Source: Streptomyces sp. NRRL B-1347
GTDB taxonomy: Bacteria > Actinomycetota > Actinomycetes > Streptomycetales > Streptomycetaceae
NCBI RefSeq assembly: GCF_000720325.1
Contig: NZ_JOJM01000033.1
Location: 62,001-126,000, forward strand
Length of the DNA stretch: 64,000 bases
Direction: 5' to 3'
Shown: piece by piece, positions 1 through 9,309 of the stretch
Layout: every line of letters begins with the position of its first letter
Position numbering within the stretch: position 1 is the stretch's first letter
Translations under genes and position numbers: made by a program
The notes under the pieces: model-generated
Databases searched by the model: none
The model's input: the letters and a program-made list of their open reading frames with translations, nothing else
What the model was told of the DNA's origin: nothing

Positions 1-471
1 ATCCGCCCGCCGGACGGAGCGCTGGAGACCATGCCCGAGGTGGTGCGGCAGATGCACACCACCTCGGGTCTCCTCGACGAGCTGTCCGGCGGCACCACGC
101 TCGCCGCCGCCGAGGAGCAGGTCCTCGACTACATCCGTCAGCATGTGAAGGAGCCCCGCAAGGCCCCGCTGTGCGGTAACTCGGTCGGCACGGACCGCGG
201 CTTCCTGCTGCGGGACATGCCGACCCTGGAGGACTTCCTGCACTACCGGATCGTCGACGTCTCCTCGATCAAGGAGCTCGCCCGGCGCTGGTATCCGCGG
301 GCCTACTTCAACAGCCCGGACAAGAACGGCAACCACCGGGCGCTCGCCGACATCCGCGAATCCATCGCCGAGCTGCGGTACTACCGCGAGGCGATCTTCG
401 TCCCGCAGCCGGGCCCCGACTCGGACACGGCGAAGTCGATCGCGGCGAAGCACGTACTGCCCGCAACCTAG
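1..471 (+). CDS. orn: oligoribonuclease (3'-5' exoribonuclease), 3' part
   Basis: C-terminal part of oligoribonuclease, the DEDDh-family exonuclease that degrades 2-5 nt RNA leftovers and pGpG from c-di-GMP turnover to mononucleotides in the cytoplasm. The frame is open from the first base of the window, so the true start lies upstream and the ATG at 31 is internal. Visible family features are the late stretch [15 protein letters not shown], the catalytic-region segment with His and Asp near [11 protein letters not shown] (residues about 90-103 from the ATG) and the helix [10 protein letters not shown]. The link to c-di-GMP is noteworthy because cdgA lies 22 kb downstream. A hairpin follows the stop directly. 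Family identity is confident; length cannot be checked. Confidence 0.93.
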   Translation: MRPPDGALETMPEVVRQMHTTSGLLDELSGGTTLAAAEEQVLDYIRQHVKEPRKAPLCGNSVGTDRGFLLRDMPTLEDFLHYRIVDVSSIKELARRWYPRAYFNSPDKNGNHRALADIRESIAELRYYREAIFVPQPGPDSDTAKSIAAKHVLPAT

Positions 472-504
472 GCGGCCCGCGGGCCTGGCGTACGGGGTCC
501 GCAA

Positions 505-526
505 AAGGGGTGCGCGAGCACCCCTT
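505..526 (+). terminator. terminator of orn
   Basis: GGGGTGC and GCACCCC (507-513 and 518-524) close over a GCGA tetraloop, flanked by A's on the left and TT on the right. It lies 35 bp after the orn stop and before tRNA-His. Confidence 0.6.
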
Positions 527-583
527 CGGACCCTGTACACTTTTTCTCGGCCGGTCAGAAGAAACACAAAAGACCGGCTCATG

Positions 584-656
584 GTGGGTGTAGCTCAGTT
601 GGTAGAGCACCTGGTTGTGGTCCAGGTGGCCGCGGGTTCAAGTCCCGTCACTCACC
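584..656 (+). tRNA. tRNA-His (GTG anticodon)
   Basis: A complete cloverleaf can be folded by eye: acceptor arms 584-590 and 649-655, D arm GCTC/GAGC, anticodon arm CCTGG/CCAGG with loop TTGTGGT (anticodon GTG at 617-619), and T arm GCGGG/CCCGT with TTCAAGT. The G at 583 and discriminator C at 656 fit the extra G-1 base typical of tRNA-His. No CCA is encoded. Confidence 0.97.
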
Positions 657-666
657 CTGATCGGCA

Positions 667-696
667 AAGGCCGGTCCGCTTCGGCGGACCGGCCTT
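667..696 (+). terminator. terminator after tRNA-His
   Basis: A 13-bp perfect stem (AAGGCCGGTCCGC and its complement) closes over a TTCG tetraloop 10 bp after the tRNA. It could also act on transcripts from the opposite strand, since cebR ends at 762. Confidence 0.85.
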
Positions 697-761
697 CGTC
701 ATGTTCAGGGCAGCACCCTCCAGGGCGACGGGCCGAGGAGGCCATGCCCGGGGTGGCATGT

Positions 762-1817
762 TCAGGACGATGCGCGGTGGACCAGATCCGTCGGCAGCAC
801 GATCTGCTGCCGGGCCAGGCGGCGGGCCGCCGCCGGACGGGGATCGGCGATCTCCGCGAGCAGGACGTCCGTCATCACGCGGCCCATCTCCACTATGGGC
901 TGGCGCACACTCGTCAGCGGCGGATCCATGTGGCGGGCGATCGCCGAGTCGTCGAAGCCCACCAGGGCCACGTCGTCCGGTATGCGGCGGCCCGCCCGGC
1001 GCAGCACCTGACGGGCGCCCGCCGCCATCACGTCCGACGCGGCGAAGACCGCGTCCAGGTCCGGCCTGCGCGCGAGCAGGTCCGCCATGGCCCGCCTGCC
1101 GCCCTCCTCGGTGAAGTCGGCGGGCGCCGTCAGGGCCTCGTCCGGCTCGTACCCGGCCTCCGCCAGGGCGTCGCGGTAGCCGTCGAGGCGCCGCTGCGCC
1201 CCGTACACGTCCAGACGGCCGGTGATCGTGGCTATCCTGCGGCGGCCCCGGGCCAGCAAATGGGTGACGGCGGCGCGGGCCCCCGCGAAGTTGTCGGAGT
1301 CCACCGAGGCCAGCGGCTCGTCGGCGCGGCGGCGGCCGCTGATCACCGCCGGTATCTCCAGCTGCTGCAGGAGGTCCGGCAGCGGGTCGTCCGCGTGCAC
1401 CGACACAAGCAGGACGCCGTCCACACGGTGCGCCGACAGGTACTGGGCGAGCCGGCGGCGCTCCCGGTCGCCGCCCGCGAAGGTCAGCAGGAGCTGCAGA
1501 TCGGTGTCCGCGAGCGCGACCCCCACGCCGTGGATGATGTCCGAGAAGTACGGCTCGGCGAAGAACCGCGACTCGGGCTCGGGAACGACCACGGCGATCG
1601 AGTCCGTACGGTTCGCGGCGAGCGCCCGGGCCGCGGTGTTCGGCACGTACCCCAGCTCGGCGACGGCCTCCTCCACGGCGGCGCGGGTGTGCGCGCTCAC
1701 CCGGGGCGAGCCGTTGATCACCCGGGACACCGTCCCCCGGCCGACGCCCGCGCGCGCGGCCACCTCTTCCAGCGTGGGCCGCCCCCCGCTGCGCCCCTTG
1801 GGCTGACGACTCCCCAT
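762..1817 (-). CDS. cebR: LacI-family repressor CebR (cello-oligosaccharide control)
   Basis: LacI/GalR repressor of 351 aa. In Streptomyces CebR binds TGGGAGCGCTCCCA and is released by cellobiose or cellotriose, opening the uptake operon and beta-glucosidase gene. The N-terminal helix-turn-helix is at residues 15-36 (TLEEVAARAGVGRGTVSRVI), followed by the hinge region with NTAARALA and a periplasmic-binding-protein-like ligand domain to the end (VGFDDSAIARHMDPPLTSV is the usual late motif). It is divergent from cebE across 263 bp that hold a perfect CebR palindrome, so autoregulation is likely. The assignment rests on family, operator and the neighbouring cebEFG-bglC. Confidence 0.93.
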   Translation of the reverse strand: MGSRQPKGRSGGRPTLEEVAARAGVGRGTVSRVINGSPRVSAHTRAAVEEAVAELGYVPNTAARALAANRTDSIAVVVPEPESRFFAEPYFSDIIHGVGVALADTDLQLLLTFAGGDRERRRLAQYLSAHRVDGVLLVSVHADDPLPDLLQQLEIPAVISGRRRADEPLASVDSDNFAGARAAVTHLLARGRRRIATITGRLDVYGAQRRLDGYRDALAEAGYEPDEALTAPADFTEEGGRRAMADLLARRPDLDAVFAASDVMAAGARQVLRRAGRRIPDDVALVGFDDSAIARHMDPPLTSVRQPIVEMGRVMTDVLLAEIADPRPAAARRLARQQIVLPTDLVHRASS

Positions 1818-1906
1818 CAGTGCCTCCCCACGACGCGAAATCTAACAGCCGGGCCCCGGCCACCAGCGACGGCGCCGACGGCCCGCAACTCCTGCCGTCC
1901 GGTGCC

Positions 1907-1934
1907 TTGACACCCCCGCAGCGAGCCGTAACCC
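1907..1934 (+). promoter_or_regulatory. candidate cebE promoter
   Basis: TTGACA at 1907-1912 followed after 16 bp by a weak -10 TAACCC at 1929-1934. It would start transcription a few bases upstream of the CebR palindrome, so bound CebR would block elongation. This is inference from hexamer similarity; the -10 match is poor. Confidence 0.35.
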
Positions 1935-1950
1935 TTCAAGGCATCAAACA

Positions 1951-1964
1951 TGGGAGCGCTCCCA
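1951..1964. promoter_or_regulatory. CebR operator (perfect palindrome)
   Basis: TGGGAGCGCTCCCA, a perfect 14-bp palindrome identical to the known CebR consensus. It sits 117 bp upstream of the cebE ATG and 133 bp upstream of the cebR start, placed to repress both. Confidence 0.95.
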
Positions 1965-2080
1965 CCCTACCCGGCTCTTTCACGATCCGCACGCTCCGTC
2001 CCGAGCCGTTCCTCTCCAACTCATGACTCGCACAGGGCAGTTGGCCAGTGGTCGGTACGTCGGAGCACTAGGAGGACACC

Positions 2081-3457
2081 ATGCGCCACAGGACCCCCCG
2101 CAGGACGCATGACCGGACTCGCTACAGGACTCGAACGCCCCGTACGGCCGTGGTGCTCGCGGCCGTCGCCGCGCTGGCCGGCGGAGCGCTCACCGGCTGC
2201 GCGGCGGACGCCGACGACAAGGACGCCGGGGGCTCATCCGGCGGCGGGGGCGGGGGCGGCAAGGGGAAGACGACCCTGACCATCGGCGTGTTCGGCGCCT
2301 TCGGTCTGCAGGAGGCCGGACTGTACGAGGAGTACGAGCGGCTCCACCCGGACATCGACATCAAGCAGAACTCCGTACAGCGCAACGAGAACTACTGGCC
2401 CGCCCTGCTCACCCATCTGAGCAGCGGCAGCGGTCTGTCCGACATCCAGGCCGTGGAGGTCGGCAACGTCGCCGAGCTGACCGGCAGCCACGCGGACAAG
2501 CTGGTGGACCTCGGCAGGACCACCGGCGTCGACAAGAACGCCTACCTCGACTGGAAGTGGAAGCAGGGCACCACCGAGGACGGGAAGACCATCGCCCTCG
2601 GCACCGACATCGGCCCGACCGGCATCTGCTACCGCAAGGACCTCTTCGAGAAGGCCGGTCTGCCCACGGACCGCGAGGCGGTGGGCAGGCTGTGGGCCGG
2701 GGACTGGGACAAGTACCTCCGGACGGGCGAGCGCTTCAAGAAGAAGGCGCCCGAGGGCACCGCCTTCGTGGACGGCGCGACGGGCGTGATGGCCGCCGTG
2801 CACGCCTCCGGCACGCAGAAGTTCTACGACGCCGACGGCGAGCTCGTCTACAAGGACAGCCCGGCGGTCAAGGAGGGCTGGGACCTCGCGGCGCGGTTCG
2901 CCGAGGCCGGGCTCACCGCGAAGCTCCAGCAGTTCCAGCCCAGTTGGGACCAGGCGTTCGCCAACGGCTCCTTCGCCACGGTGACCTGCCCGCCCTGGAT
3001 GCTCGGCTACATCAAGGACAAGGCGGGCGCGGGGGCGAAGGACCAGTGGGACGTCGCCGCCGCGCCCCGGCCGGGCAACTGGGGCGGCTCCTTCCTCACC
3101 GTGCCGGAGGCGGGCGGGAACAAGGAGGAGGCGGCGAAGCTGGCGGCCTGGCTGACCGCGCCGAAGCAGCAGGCCAAGCTGTTCGACGAGCGGGCCAGCT
3201 TCCCGAGCGCCAGTGCCGCCTACGACCTGCCCGCGGTGAAGGGTGCCAAGAACCCCTACTTCGGCGACGCGCCCGTGGGCCGGATCTTCTCCAGGGCCGC
3301 GGAGGGCGTGCCCGTACAGCCCATCGGCCCCAAGGACGGGATCATCTCCCAGTACCTCGCGGACACCGGGATGCTCGGCGTCGACCAGAAGGGCACCTCG
3401 CCCGACAAGGCCTGGGGCAAGGCCGTGAAGACCATCGACAACGCGCTGGACCAGTGA
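2081..3457 (+). CDS. cebE: cellobiose/cellotriose-binding lipoprotein CebE
   Basis: Extracellular solute-binding lipoprotein (458 aa) of the carbohydrate (family 1) ABC systems; CebE captures cellobiose and cellotriose outside the membrane and hands them to CebFG. The N-terminus is Arg-rich, then hydrophobic, ending in lipobox LTGC with the lipid-anchored Cys at residue 40, followed by an Asp/Gly-rich linker and a mature domain beginning near TTLTIGVFG. The start is fixed by AGGAGG five bases before the ATG. First gene of cebEFG, with four bases before cebF. No ATPase gene is present; in Streptomyces the shared ATPase MsiK, encoded elsewhere, powers this transporter. Confidence 0.94.
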   Translation: MRHRTPRRTHDRTRYRTRTPRTAVVLAAVAALAGGALTGCAADADDKDAGGSSGGGGGGGKGKTTLTIGVFGAFGLQEAGLYEEYERLHPDIDIKQNSVQRNENYWPALLTHLSSGSGLSDIQAVEVGNVAELTGSHADKLVDLGRTTGVDKNAYLDWKWKQGTTEDGKTIALGTDIGPTGICYRKDLFEKAGLPTDREAVGRLWAGDWDKYLRTGERFKKKAPEGTAFVDGATGVMAAVHASGTQKFYDADGELVYKDSPAVKEGWDLAARFAEAGLTAKLQQFQPSWDQAFANGSFATVTCPPWMLGYIKDKAGAGAKDQWDVAAAPRPGNWGGSFLTVPEAGGNKEEAAKLAAWLTAPKQQAKLFDERASFPSASAAYDLPAVKGAKNPYFGDAPVGRIFSRAAEGVPVQPIGPKDGIISQYLADTGMLGVDQKGTSPDKAWGKAVKTIDNALDQ

Positions 3458-3461
3458 CCCG

Positions 3462-4454
3462 GTGACCGACATTCCGAGTGACGCCCAGACGGCCGTGTCC
3501 CCCGCCCCGGCGGAGGACACGGCCCGGGGCGAGCGCCGCCGGGCGCGGCGCAGCCGCCGCTACCGCTGGGACGTGCGGTTCAGCCCCTACGCCCTCATCG
3601 CGCCCTTCTTCCTCTTCTTCGTGGCCTTCGGGCTCTTTCCGCTGCTCTACACGGGGTGGGCCTCGCTGCACCGGGTGGAGCTCGGTGCGCCCACCGAGAT
3701 GGAGTGGGTGGGCCTGCGCAACTTCTCGCGGCTGCTCGACGACGACTTCTTCTGGAACGCGCTGCGCAACACCTTCACCATCGGGCTCCTCTCCACCGTG
3801 CCGCAGCTCCTTATGGCGCTGGGGCTCGCGCACCTGCTCAACTACCGGCTGCGCGGGTCCATGTTCTTCCGGGTCGCGATCCTCACTCCCTATGCCACGT
3901 CCGTGGCCGCGGCGACGCTCGTGTTCGTACTCATGTTCAGCAGGACCGATCACGGGCTGATCAACTGGGGGCTCGGGCTCGTCGGGATCGACGCCGTGGA
4001 CTGGCAGAACGGCGACTGGACGGCGCAGCTCGCGGTGTCCGCCATCGTGATCTGGCGGTGGACCGGCTACAACGCGCTGATCTACCTCGCCGCGATGCAG
4101 GCCGTTCCGCACGATCTGTACGAGTCGGCGGCGCTCGACGGGGCGAGCTGCTGGCAGCAGTTCCTGCATGTGACGGTGCCGTCGCTGCGGCCCACGATCC
4201 TCTTCACCTGTGTGGTGTCGACGATCGGGGCGACGCAGCTGTTCGGCGAGCCGCTCCTTTTCAGTCAGGGCGCGAGCCCCACCGGTGGCTCGGACCATCA
4301 GTTCCAGACGCTCGGTCTGTATCTGTACGAGCAGGGCTGGTTCAACCAGCACCTCGGGCGGGCCTCGGCGATCGCCTGGACCATGTTCCTCATTCTCGTG
4401 CTGATCGGCCTGCTCAACTGGGCGGTCAGCCGGTGGATCCGCAAGAGCGCGTGA
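3462..4454 (+). CDS. cebF: cello-oligosaccharide ABC permease CebF
   Basis: Integral membrane permease, 330 aa, MalF type. A basic cytoplasmic N-terminus (about 30 residues) precedes the first membrane segment (YALIAPFFLFFVAFGLF), with several more hydrophobic segments. The cytoplasmic EAA loop that docks on the ATPase appears as YESAALDGASCWQQFLHV near residues 220-240. Starts at GTG, four bases after the cebE stop, so the two are almost certainly translationally coupled. Partner of CebG in the heterodimeric channel. Confidence 0.92.
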   Translation: MTDIPSDAQTAVSPAPAEDTARGERRRARRSRRYRWDVRFSPYALIAPFFLFFVAFGLFPLLYTGWASLHRVELGAPTEMEWVGLRNFSRLLDDDFFWNALRNTFTIGLLSTVPQLLMALGLAHLLNYRLRGSMFFRVAILTPYATSVAAATLVFVLMFSRTDHGLINWGLGLVGIDAVDWQNGDWTAQLAVSAIVIWRWTGYNALIYLAAMQAVPHDLYESAALDGASCWQQFLHVTVPSLRPTILFTCVVSTIGATQLFGEPLLFSQGASPTGGSDHQFQTLGLYLYEQGWFNQHLGRASAIAWTMFLILVLIGLLNWAVSRWIRKSA

Positions 4455-4463
4455 GGGGATGAC

Positions 4464-5405
4464 ATGACCGACGTGACGCAGACGCGCGGTGCGCCGCGCA
4501 CCGGCGGACGCAGGGCAGGCCCCGGCGGGCGCGGGACAGGCCCGGTGCGGCGCGGGCGCGGCCCGGGCAAGCGCGGGGCAGGACGGCAGCTGCACGGCGG
4601 GAAGCTGACGTACGCCGTGCTGGTCCTCTTCACCATCGGCTCGCTCTTCCCGCTGGTGTGGACGGCGATCGCCGCGTCCCGGACCAATACGCGCCTTGCC
4701 CAGACACCGCCCCCGTTCTGGTTCGGCGGGAACCTCTTCAAGAACCTGGAGATCGCCTGGACCGACGCCAACATGGGCACCGCCCTGCTCAACACGCTGG
4801 TGGTGGCGGGCACGATCACCATCGGCACGGTGCTCTTCTCCACCCTCGCGGGCTTCGCCTTCGCCAAGCTCCGCTTCCGCTTCCGCGGGCTTCTGCTGCT
4901 GTTGGTGATCGGCACGATGCTGGTGCCGCCGCAGCTCAGCGTCGTGCCGCTGTTCATGATGATCGCCGAGTTCGGCTGGACCGATCAGCTGCAGTCGGTG
5001 ATCCTGCCGACGCTCGTCAGCGCCTTCGGGGTGTTCTTCATGCGGCAGTACCTCATCGAGGCGCTGCCCACCGAGCTGATCGAGGCGGCGCGGGTGGACG
5101 GGGCCAGCAGTCTGCGGCTGATCTGGCACGTGGTCTTCCCCGCGGCGCGGCCCGCGATGGCCGTGCTCGCCATGCTGACCTTCGTCATGGCGTGGAACGA
5201 CTTCTTCTGGCCGATCATCGCGCTCACCCAGGGCGGCGAGCCCACCGTGCAGGTCGCCCTGGCCGGGCTCGGCCGGGGGCAGATCCCCGACCAGTCCGTG
5301 ATCATGGCGGGCGCGCTGCTCGGCACGCTGCCGCTGCTGCTCGCCTTCGTCCTGTTCGGCAAGCAGATCGTGGGCGGGATCATGCAGGGCGCCGTCAAGG
5401 GGTGA
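4464..5405 (+). CDS. cebG: cello-oligosaccharide ABC permease CebG
   Basis: MalG-type permease, 313 aa, the second channel half of the Ceb transporter. The N-terminal 45 residues are unusually rich in Gly and Arg, a long basic cytoplasmic tail before the first membrane segment (YAVLVLFTIGSLFPLVW). The EAA motif reads IEAARVDGASSLRLIWHV around residues 205-222. The gene follows cebF by nine bases and ends 57 bases before bglC; that gap carries an additional CebR-like site, so bglC may be partly uncoupled from the operon. Confidence 0.92.
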   Translation: MTDVTQTRGAPRTGGRRAGPGGRGTGPVRRGRGPGKRGAGRQLHGGKLTYAVLVLFTIGSLFPLVWTAIAASRTNTRLAQTPPPFWFGGNLFKNLEIAWTDANMGTALLNTLVVAGTITIGTVLFSTLAGFAFAKLRFRFRGLLLLLVIGTMLVPPQLSVVPLFMMIAEFGWTDQLQSVILPTLVSAFGVFFMRQYLIEALPTELIEAARVDGASSLRLIWHVVFPAARPAMAVLAMLTFVMAWNDFFWPIIALTQGGEPTVQVALAGLGRGQIPDQSVIMAGALLGTLPLLLAFVLFGKQIVGGIMQGAVKG

Positions 5406-5449
5406 CCCCCTCCCTTCCCGCCCCTCCACTCCCCCATCCGTACGAACCA

Positions 5450-5463
5450 TGGGAGCGCCTCCA
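5450..5463. promoter_or_regulatory. second CebR site overlapping the bglC ribosome-binding site
   Basis: TGGGAGCGCCTCCA is a near-palindrome with 12 of 14 bases matching the CebR consensus. It covers the Shine-Dalgarno sequence (GGGAG, 5451-5455) and reaches the A of the bglC start codon at 5463. A repressor here would block transcript elongation into bglC or a promoter in the short gap. Confidence 0.8.
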
Positions 5464-6908
5464 TGCCCGATGCGAACCTGCGGTTTCCCCCCGGCTTTCT
5501 GTGGGGTGCCGCGACCGCCGCGTACCAGATCGAAGGGGCCGCGCGGGAGGACGGCAGGACGCCGTCGATCTGGGACACCTTCTGCCGGACGCCGGGCAAG
5601 GTCCTCGGCGGCGACACCGGGGACGTCGCCTGCGACCACTACCACCGGTGGCGCGAGGACGTGCGGCTCCTGGCGGACCTCGGGGTCAAGGCCTACCGCT
5701 TCTCGGTGTCCTGGCCCCGGGTGCAGCCCACCGGGCGCGGGCCCGCCGTGCAGCGCGGGCTCGACTTCTACCGCTCGCTCGTCGACGAGCTGCTCGCGCA
5801 CGGCATCACGCCGATGGTGACGCTCTACCACTGGGACCTGCCCCAGGAGCTCGAATCGGCGCTGCCCGGCGGGGGCGCGGCGGGCGGCGGCTGGCCGGAG
5901 CGGGACACCGCCCACCGCTTCGCCGAGTACGCCGGGATCGTGGCCCGGGCGCTCGGTGACCGGGTGGAGCTGTGGACGACCCTCAACGAGCCCTGGTGCA
6001 GCGCCTTCCTGGGCTACGGCTCGGGGGTGCACGCCCCCGGGCGCACCGACCCCGCGGCCGCCCTGCGCGCGGCCCATCACCTCAACCTCGCGCACGGCCT
6101 GGGCACCGGGGCGCTGCGCGCGGCGCTGCCCGCCCGCGCCCGGATCGGGGTCAGCCTCAACCCGAGCGCGGTGCGCCCGCTCACCTCGTCGCCCGCCGAT
6201 CTGGACGCGCGGCGCCGGATCGACGCGCTCGCCAACCGGGTCTTCACCGGGCCGATGCTGCGCGGCACGTACGACGACGACCTGCTCGCGGACACCGCGC
6301 GGGTCACGGACTGGGCCTTCGTGCGCGACGGCGACCTGGACGTCACGCGCCGGCCGCTGGACTTCCTCGGCATCAACTACTACTCCCCCGCTGTCGTGTC
6401 GGCCGCCTCCCCCTCCGGTGCCCCGCGCCACGACGGGCACGGGGGCGGCGACCACTCCCCCTGGCCGGGCGCGGACTCCCTGGTCTCCTTCCACCGCGCG
6501 CCCGGCGAACTCACCGCCATGGACTGGCCGGTGGACCCCACAGGACTGAAGGACCTTCTCCTCGAATACACCGCTCAGGCCCCCGGGGTTCCGCTCTACG
6601 TGACGGAGAACGGCGCCGCCTACGACGACAAGCCCGAGGGCGGCGCGGTCCACGACCCCGACCGGGTGCGCTACCTGCACGGACACCTGTCCGCCGTGCA
6701 CGCGGCGATCCTGGAGGGCGCCGACGTCCGCGGCTACTTCCTGTGGTCGCTCCTGGACAACTTCGAGTGGGCGTACGGCTACAGCAAGCGCTTCGGCGCG
6801 GTGTACGTCGACTACGAGACGCAGCGGCGGACGCCCAAGTCGAGCGCCCGCTGGTACGCGCAGGTCGCGGCGAGCGGCGAGCTGCCACCGGACGTGGCCG
6901 AGGGGTGA
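5463..6908 (+). CDS. bglC: GH1 beta-glucosidase BglC
   Basis: Family 1 glycoside hydrolase, 481 aa, which splits imported cellobiose and longer cello-oligosaccharides to glucose in the cytoplasm (no signal peptide). The acid/base Glu is E176 in TLNEPW and the nucleophile is E382 in VTENG. The N-terminal [19 protein letters not shown] is the classic GH1 opening, and the late [19 protein letters not shown] completes the sugar site. Length is usual for the family. It lies at the end of the ceb locus and its start overlaps a CebR site; in S. scabies and S. griseus the orthologue is directly CebR-controlled. A strong hairpin follows. Confidence 0.95.
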   Translation: MPDANLRFPPGFLWGAATAAYQIEGAAREDGRTPSIWDTFCRTPGKVLGGDTGDVACDHYHRWREDVRLLADLGVKAYRFSVSWPRVQPTGRGPAVQRGLDFYRSLVDELLAHGITPMVTLYHWDLPQELESALPGGGAAGGGWPERDTAHRFAEYAGIVARALGDRVELWTTLNEPWCSAFLGYGSGVHAPGRTDPAAALRAAHHLNLAHGLGTGALRAALPARARIGVSLNPSAVRPLTSSPADLDARRRIDALANRVFTGPMLRGTYDDDLLADTARVTDWAFVRDGDLDVTRRPLDFLGINYYSPAVVSAASPSGAPRHDGHGGGDHSPWPGADSLVSFHRAPGELTAMDWPVDPTGLKDLLLEYTAQAPGVPLYVTENGAAYDDKPEGGAVHDPDRVRYLHGHLSAVHAAILEGADVRGYFLWSLLDNFEWAYGYSKRFGAVYVDYETQRRTPKSSARWYAQVAASGELPPDVAEG

Positions 6909-6914
6909 ACGGAT

Positions 6915-6950
6915 GCGTGCCCCGGCCGGAGGGGGGTGGCCGGGGCACGC
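6915..6950 (+). terminator. terminator of the ceb-bglC operon
   Basis: A perfect 13-bp stem (6915-6927 with 6938-6950) encloses a G-rich 10-base loop, 6 bp after the bglC stop. There is no U-tract, as is usual in Streptomyces. Confidence 0.85.
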
Positions 6951-7073
6951 GTTCCCGTGGGGGGGATCCGTGCAGCACGTTAGCCCTGGTCCGGGCCGCC
7001 GAAGCGGCCCTTATGCCGGACTTAAGGAAGGCATCGGGGGTCGTTAAGGCCGGGCGGGAGCACCCCGCGGGAG

Positions 7074-8495
7074 CTAGCGCGCCGGGGTGCGGCGTCGGCG
7101 GCGTACCATCGCGCGCGCCGCCCGGCGGCCCACCGACGGCCGGACGGCACCTCGCTGGAGCCAGAGCCGCACCTCCGTGCCGCCGAGGACCGAGCGGCCG
7201 ATCCGTACGTCGCCGCCGGTCGACTCGGCGAGGCGGCGCGCGATGTCGAGGCCGAGCCCGGTCGAGCCGACCGCGCGGGGCGTGCCGTCCGCGGCGGCCG
7301 TGGCGTCCGTGCCACCGGAGTTGCCCCGCGCGAGGGCGGCCTTGGGGTCGGCGATGCCGTCGCCCGCGTCGGAGACGAGCACGATCACCGCGTCCTCGCC
7401 GCTGTGCACGTCCACGGCGAAGGCGGCGCCCTCCCGGGTGTGCCGGAAGACGTTGCCGAGCAGCGCGTCGAGGGCGGCGACCAGGTCGGCGCGCGCCACC
7501 GGTATCCACACCGGCCGCTCCACGCCCGCGACGCGCGCCTCGCGCCCCTCGTCCTCGGCGAGCGCCGACCAGAACTCCATGCGCTCGCGGATCACTTCGG
7601 CGGCGTCGCAGCCCGCGCCGTGCCCGCCCGCGACCGTGCGCGGCTTGGCGTCGCGGGCGGTACGGATGATCGTGTCGACCTCGCGCTCCAGCTTCTCCAC
7701 GGCGATCCGGGTCTGCTCGGCGGCGGGCCCGTCGCCGAGGGAGGCGGCGTTGAGCCGCAGCACGGTCAGCGGGGTGCGCAGGCGGTGCGACAGGTCGGCG
7801 GCCAGCTCCCGTTCGTTGGCGAGGAGGTGGACGACCTGGTCGGCCATGGAGTTGAACGCCACGGCGGCGAGGCGCAGTTCGGTGGGGCCCTCCTCGGGCA
7901 CGCGCGCGGTGAGCTTGCCTTCGCCCAGGTCGCGGGCGGCGCCGACCAGGCGCCGCGCGGGCCGGACCATGCGGACGCCGAGCCGGTCCGCGACGGCCAC
8001 CGAGCCGATGACGAGCCCGACGCCGACGCCCGCGAGCACCAGCCAGGCCGTGGTCACGCCGTTGCTGACCTCGCTCTCCGGCACGTGGATCTCGACGACG
8101 GCGATCTCTCCCGAGCCGATGGCGAAGGGCTGGAGCAGCGCGTAGCCGCCGGGCGCGGCGACGGTCCTGGCCCGGCCCTGCTCGCGCGTGGCGGCGACGT
8201 CGTGGGAGTGGGCGCGGCGGTCGCCGATGGTCAGCGCGGGGTGTTCGCCGACGGCCGGGACGTGCACGGCCATGCGCCCCTCGCCGCCCGCCTCGGAGGT
8301 GGCGACGGCCCGGGTGAGCTCGGCGCGGTCAGTGGTGATGGAGAGCGTGGGGCCCATTCCCGCGGCATGCCGTTCGGCGTTGGAGAAGGCGCGGTCGCGG
8401 GCCATCTCCTGGATGACGAGGCCCAGCGGGACCGCGAAGGCGGCCACGACCATCGTCGTGACGGCCAGGCACACCTTCACGAGCGCCCACCTCAC
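7074..8495 (-). CDS. two-component sensor histidine kinase
   Basis: Membrane sensor kinase of 473 aa partnering the response regulator just upstream. Two membrane segments (about residues 8-28 and 148-168) bracket a sensor region of about 120 residues outside the membrane; then a HAMP-like linker, a HisKA dimerisation helix with the phospho-accepting H237 (ADLSHRLRTP) and an HATPase domain with N-box GNVFRH, DAGDGI and GLGLDIARRLA. The chosen GTG overlaps the regulator's stop as GTGA, indicating translational coupling; longer forms in this frame would only re-read the regulator gene. The signal sensed is unknown. Confidence 0.88.
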   Translation of the reverse strand: MRWALVKVCLAVTTMVVAAFAVPLGLVIQEMARDRAFSNAERHAAGMGPTLSITTDRAELTRAVATSEAGGEGRMAVHVPAVGEHPALTIGDRRAHSHDVAATREQGRARTVAAPGGYALLQPFAIGSGEIAVVEIHVPESEVSNGVTTAWLVLAGVGVGLVIGSVAVADRLGVRMVRPARRLVGAARDLGEGKLTARVPEEGPTELRLAAVAFNSMADQVVHLLANERELAADLSHRLRTPLTVLRLNAASLGDGPAAEQTRIAVEKLEREVDTIIRTARDAKPRTVAGGHGAGCDAAEVIRERMEFWSALAEDEGREARVAGVERPVWIPVARADLVAALDALLGNVFRHTREGAAFAVDVHSGEDAVIVLVSDAGDGIADPKAALARGNSGGTDATAAADGTPRAVGSTGLGLDIARRLAESTGGDVRIGRSVLGGTEVRLWLQRGAVRPSVGRRAARAMVRRRRRTPAR

Positions 8496-9178
8496 AGCGG
8501 CGGCTCCAGCTTCACGCCGACGCCCCGCAGGGTGTGCAGATAGCGCGGGCTCGCCGCGGTCTCGCCCAGTTTGCGGCGCAGCCAGGACAGGTGGACGTCG
8601 ATGGTCTGGTCGTCGCCGTAGCTCTGCTGCCACACCTCGGCGAGGAGTTCCTTGCGCGCCACGACGACGCCGGGCCGCCCGGCGAGGAACGTGAGCAGGT
8701 CGAACTCGCGCCGCGTCAGGTCGAGCGGCGCCCCGTCCAGCTCGGCCTGGCGGCGCAGCGGGTCGATGGCGAGGCCGCCGACGCGCAGCACCCGGCTCGC
8801 CGGTGACGCGCCGGAGCCGCGGGCGCGGCGCAGCACGGCGGCCATGCGCGCGGAGAGGTGCTCGACGGAGAAGGGCTTGGTCAGATAGTCGTCGGCGCCG
8901 TCGTTGAGGAGCCGGACGATCTCCGCCTCGTCGTCGCGCGCGGTCGCCACGATCACGGGTACGTCGGTGACGCCGCGCAGCATCTTGAGCGCCTCCGCGC
9001 CATCCAGGTCGGGCAGCCCGAGGTCGAGGATCACCACGTCGAACCGGAAGTGGGCGACCTCGCGCAGCGCCTCCAGGGCGGTGCCGACGCTCCGTACGGT
9101 GTGGGAGGCGTCGGACAGACGCCGGATGAGGGCCGAGCGGACGAACTGGTCGTCCTCGACGACGAGCACACGAGCCAT
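8492..9178 (-). CDS. OmpR-family response regulator
   Basis: DNA-binding response regulator of 228 aa. Receiver domain at residues 1-115 with acidic pocket EDD (8-10), phosphorylated D52 (ILDLGLPD) and the conserved Lys in YLTKPF; winged-helix output domain in the second half, ending with the wing HTLRGVGVKL. The ATG at 9178 was chosen because MARVLVVEDD is the normal OmpR-type start; an upstream in-frame ATG would add ten non-family residues. First gene of the pair with the kinase, divergent from a small secreted-protein gene. Target genes are unknown. Confidence 0.9.
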   Translation of the reverse strand: MARVLVVEDDQFVRSALIRRLSDASHTVRSVGTALEALREVAHFRFDVVILDLGLPDLDGAEALKMLRGVTDVPVIVATARDDEAEIVRLLNDGADDYLTKPFSVEHLSARMAAVLRRARGSGASPASRVLRVGGLAIDPLRRQAELDGAPLDLTRREFDLLTFLAGRPGVVVARKELLAEVWQQSYGDDQTIDVHLSWLRRKLGETAASPRYLHTLRGVGVKLEPPL

Positions 9179-9309
9179 GGGCGGCACCGTACGCCATGCG
9201 GACGGCACCGGTGCCGCATGGGACTTTTGGCCCGGACATGGGCGTCATGTCCCCCACGGGGCCCGTGATTTCTGGTCACGGCGGGGGCGGTGGGGCAGCA
9301 TGGCCCGCT

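Noticed and set aside
581..1114. Plus-strand open frames starting within tRNA-His and running over cebR
   Set aside because: They begin inside the tRNA, cross a strong terminator and are antisense to cebR.
3342..6701. Very long open frame (over 1,100 codons) antisense to cebFG-bglC
   Set aside because: No family resemblance, repetitive Arg/Gly/Pro/His composition typical of high-GC antisense frames, and the sense strand holds clear genes.
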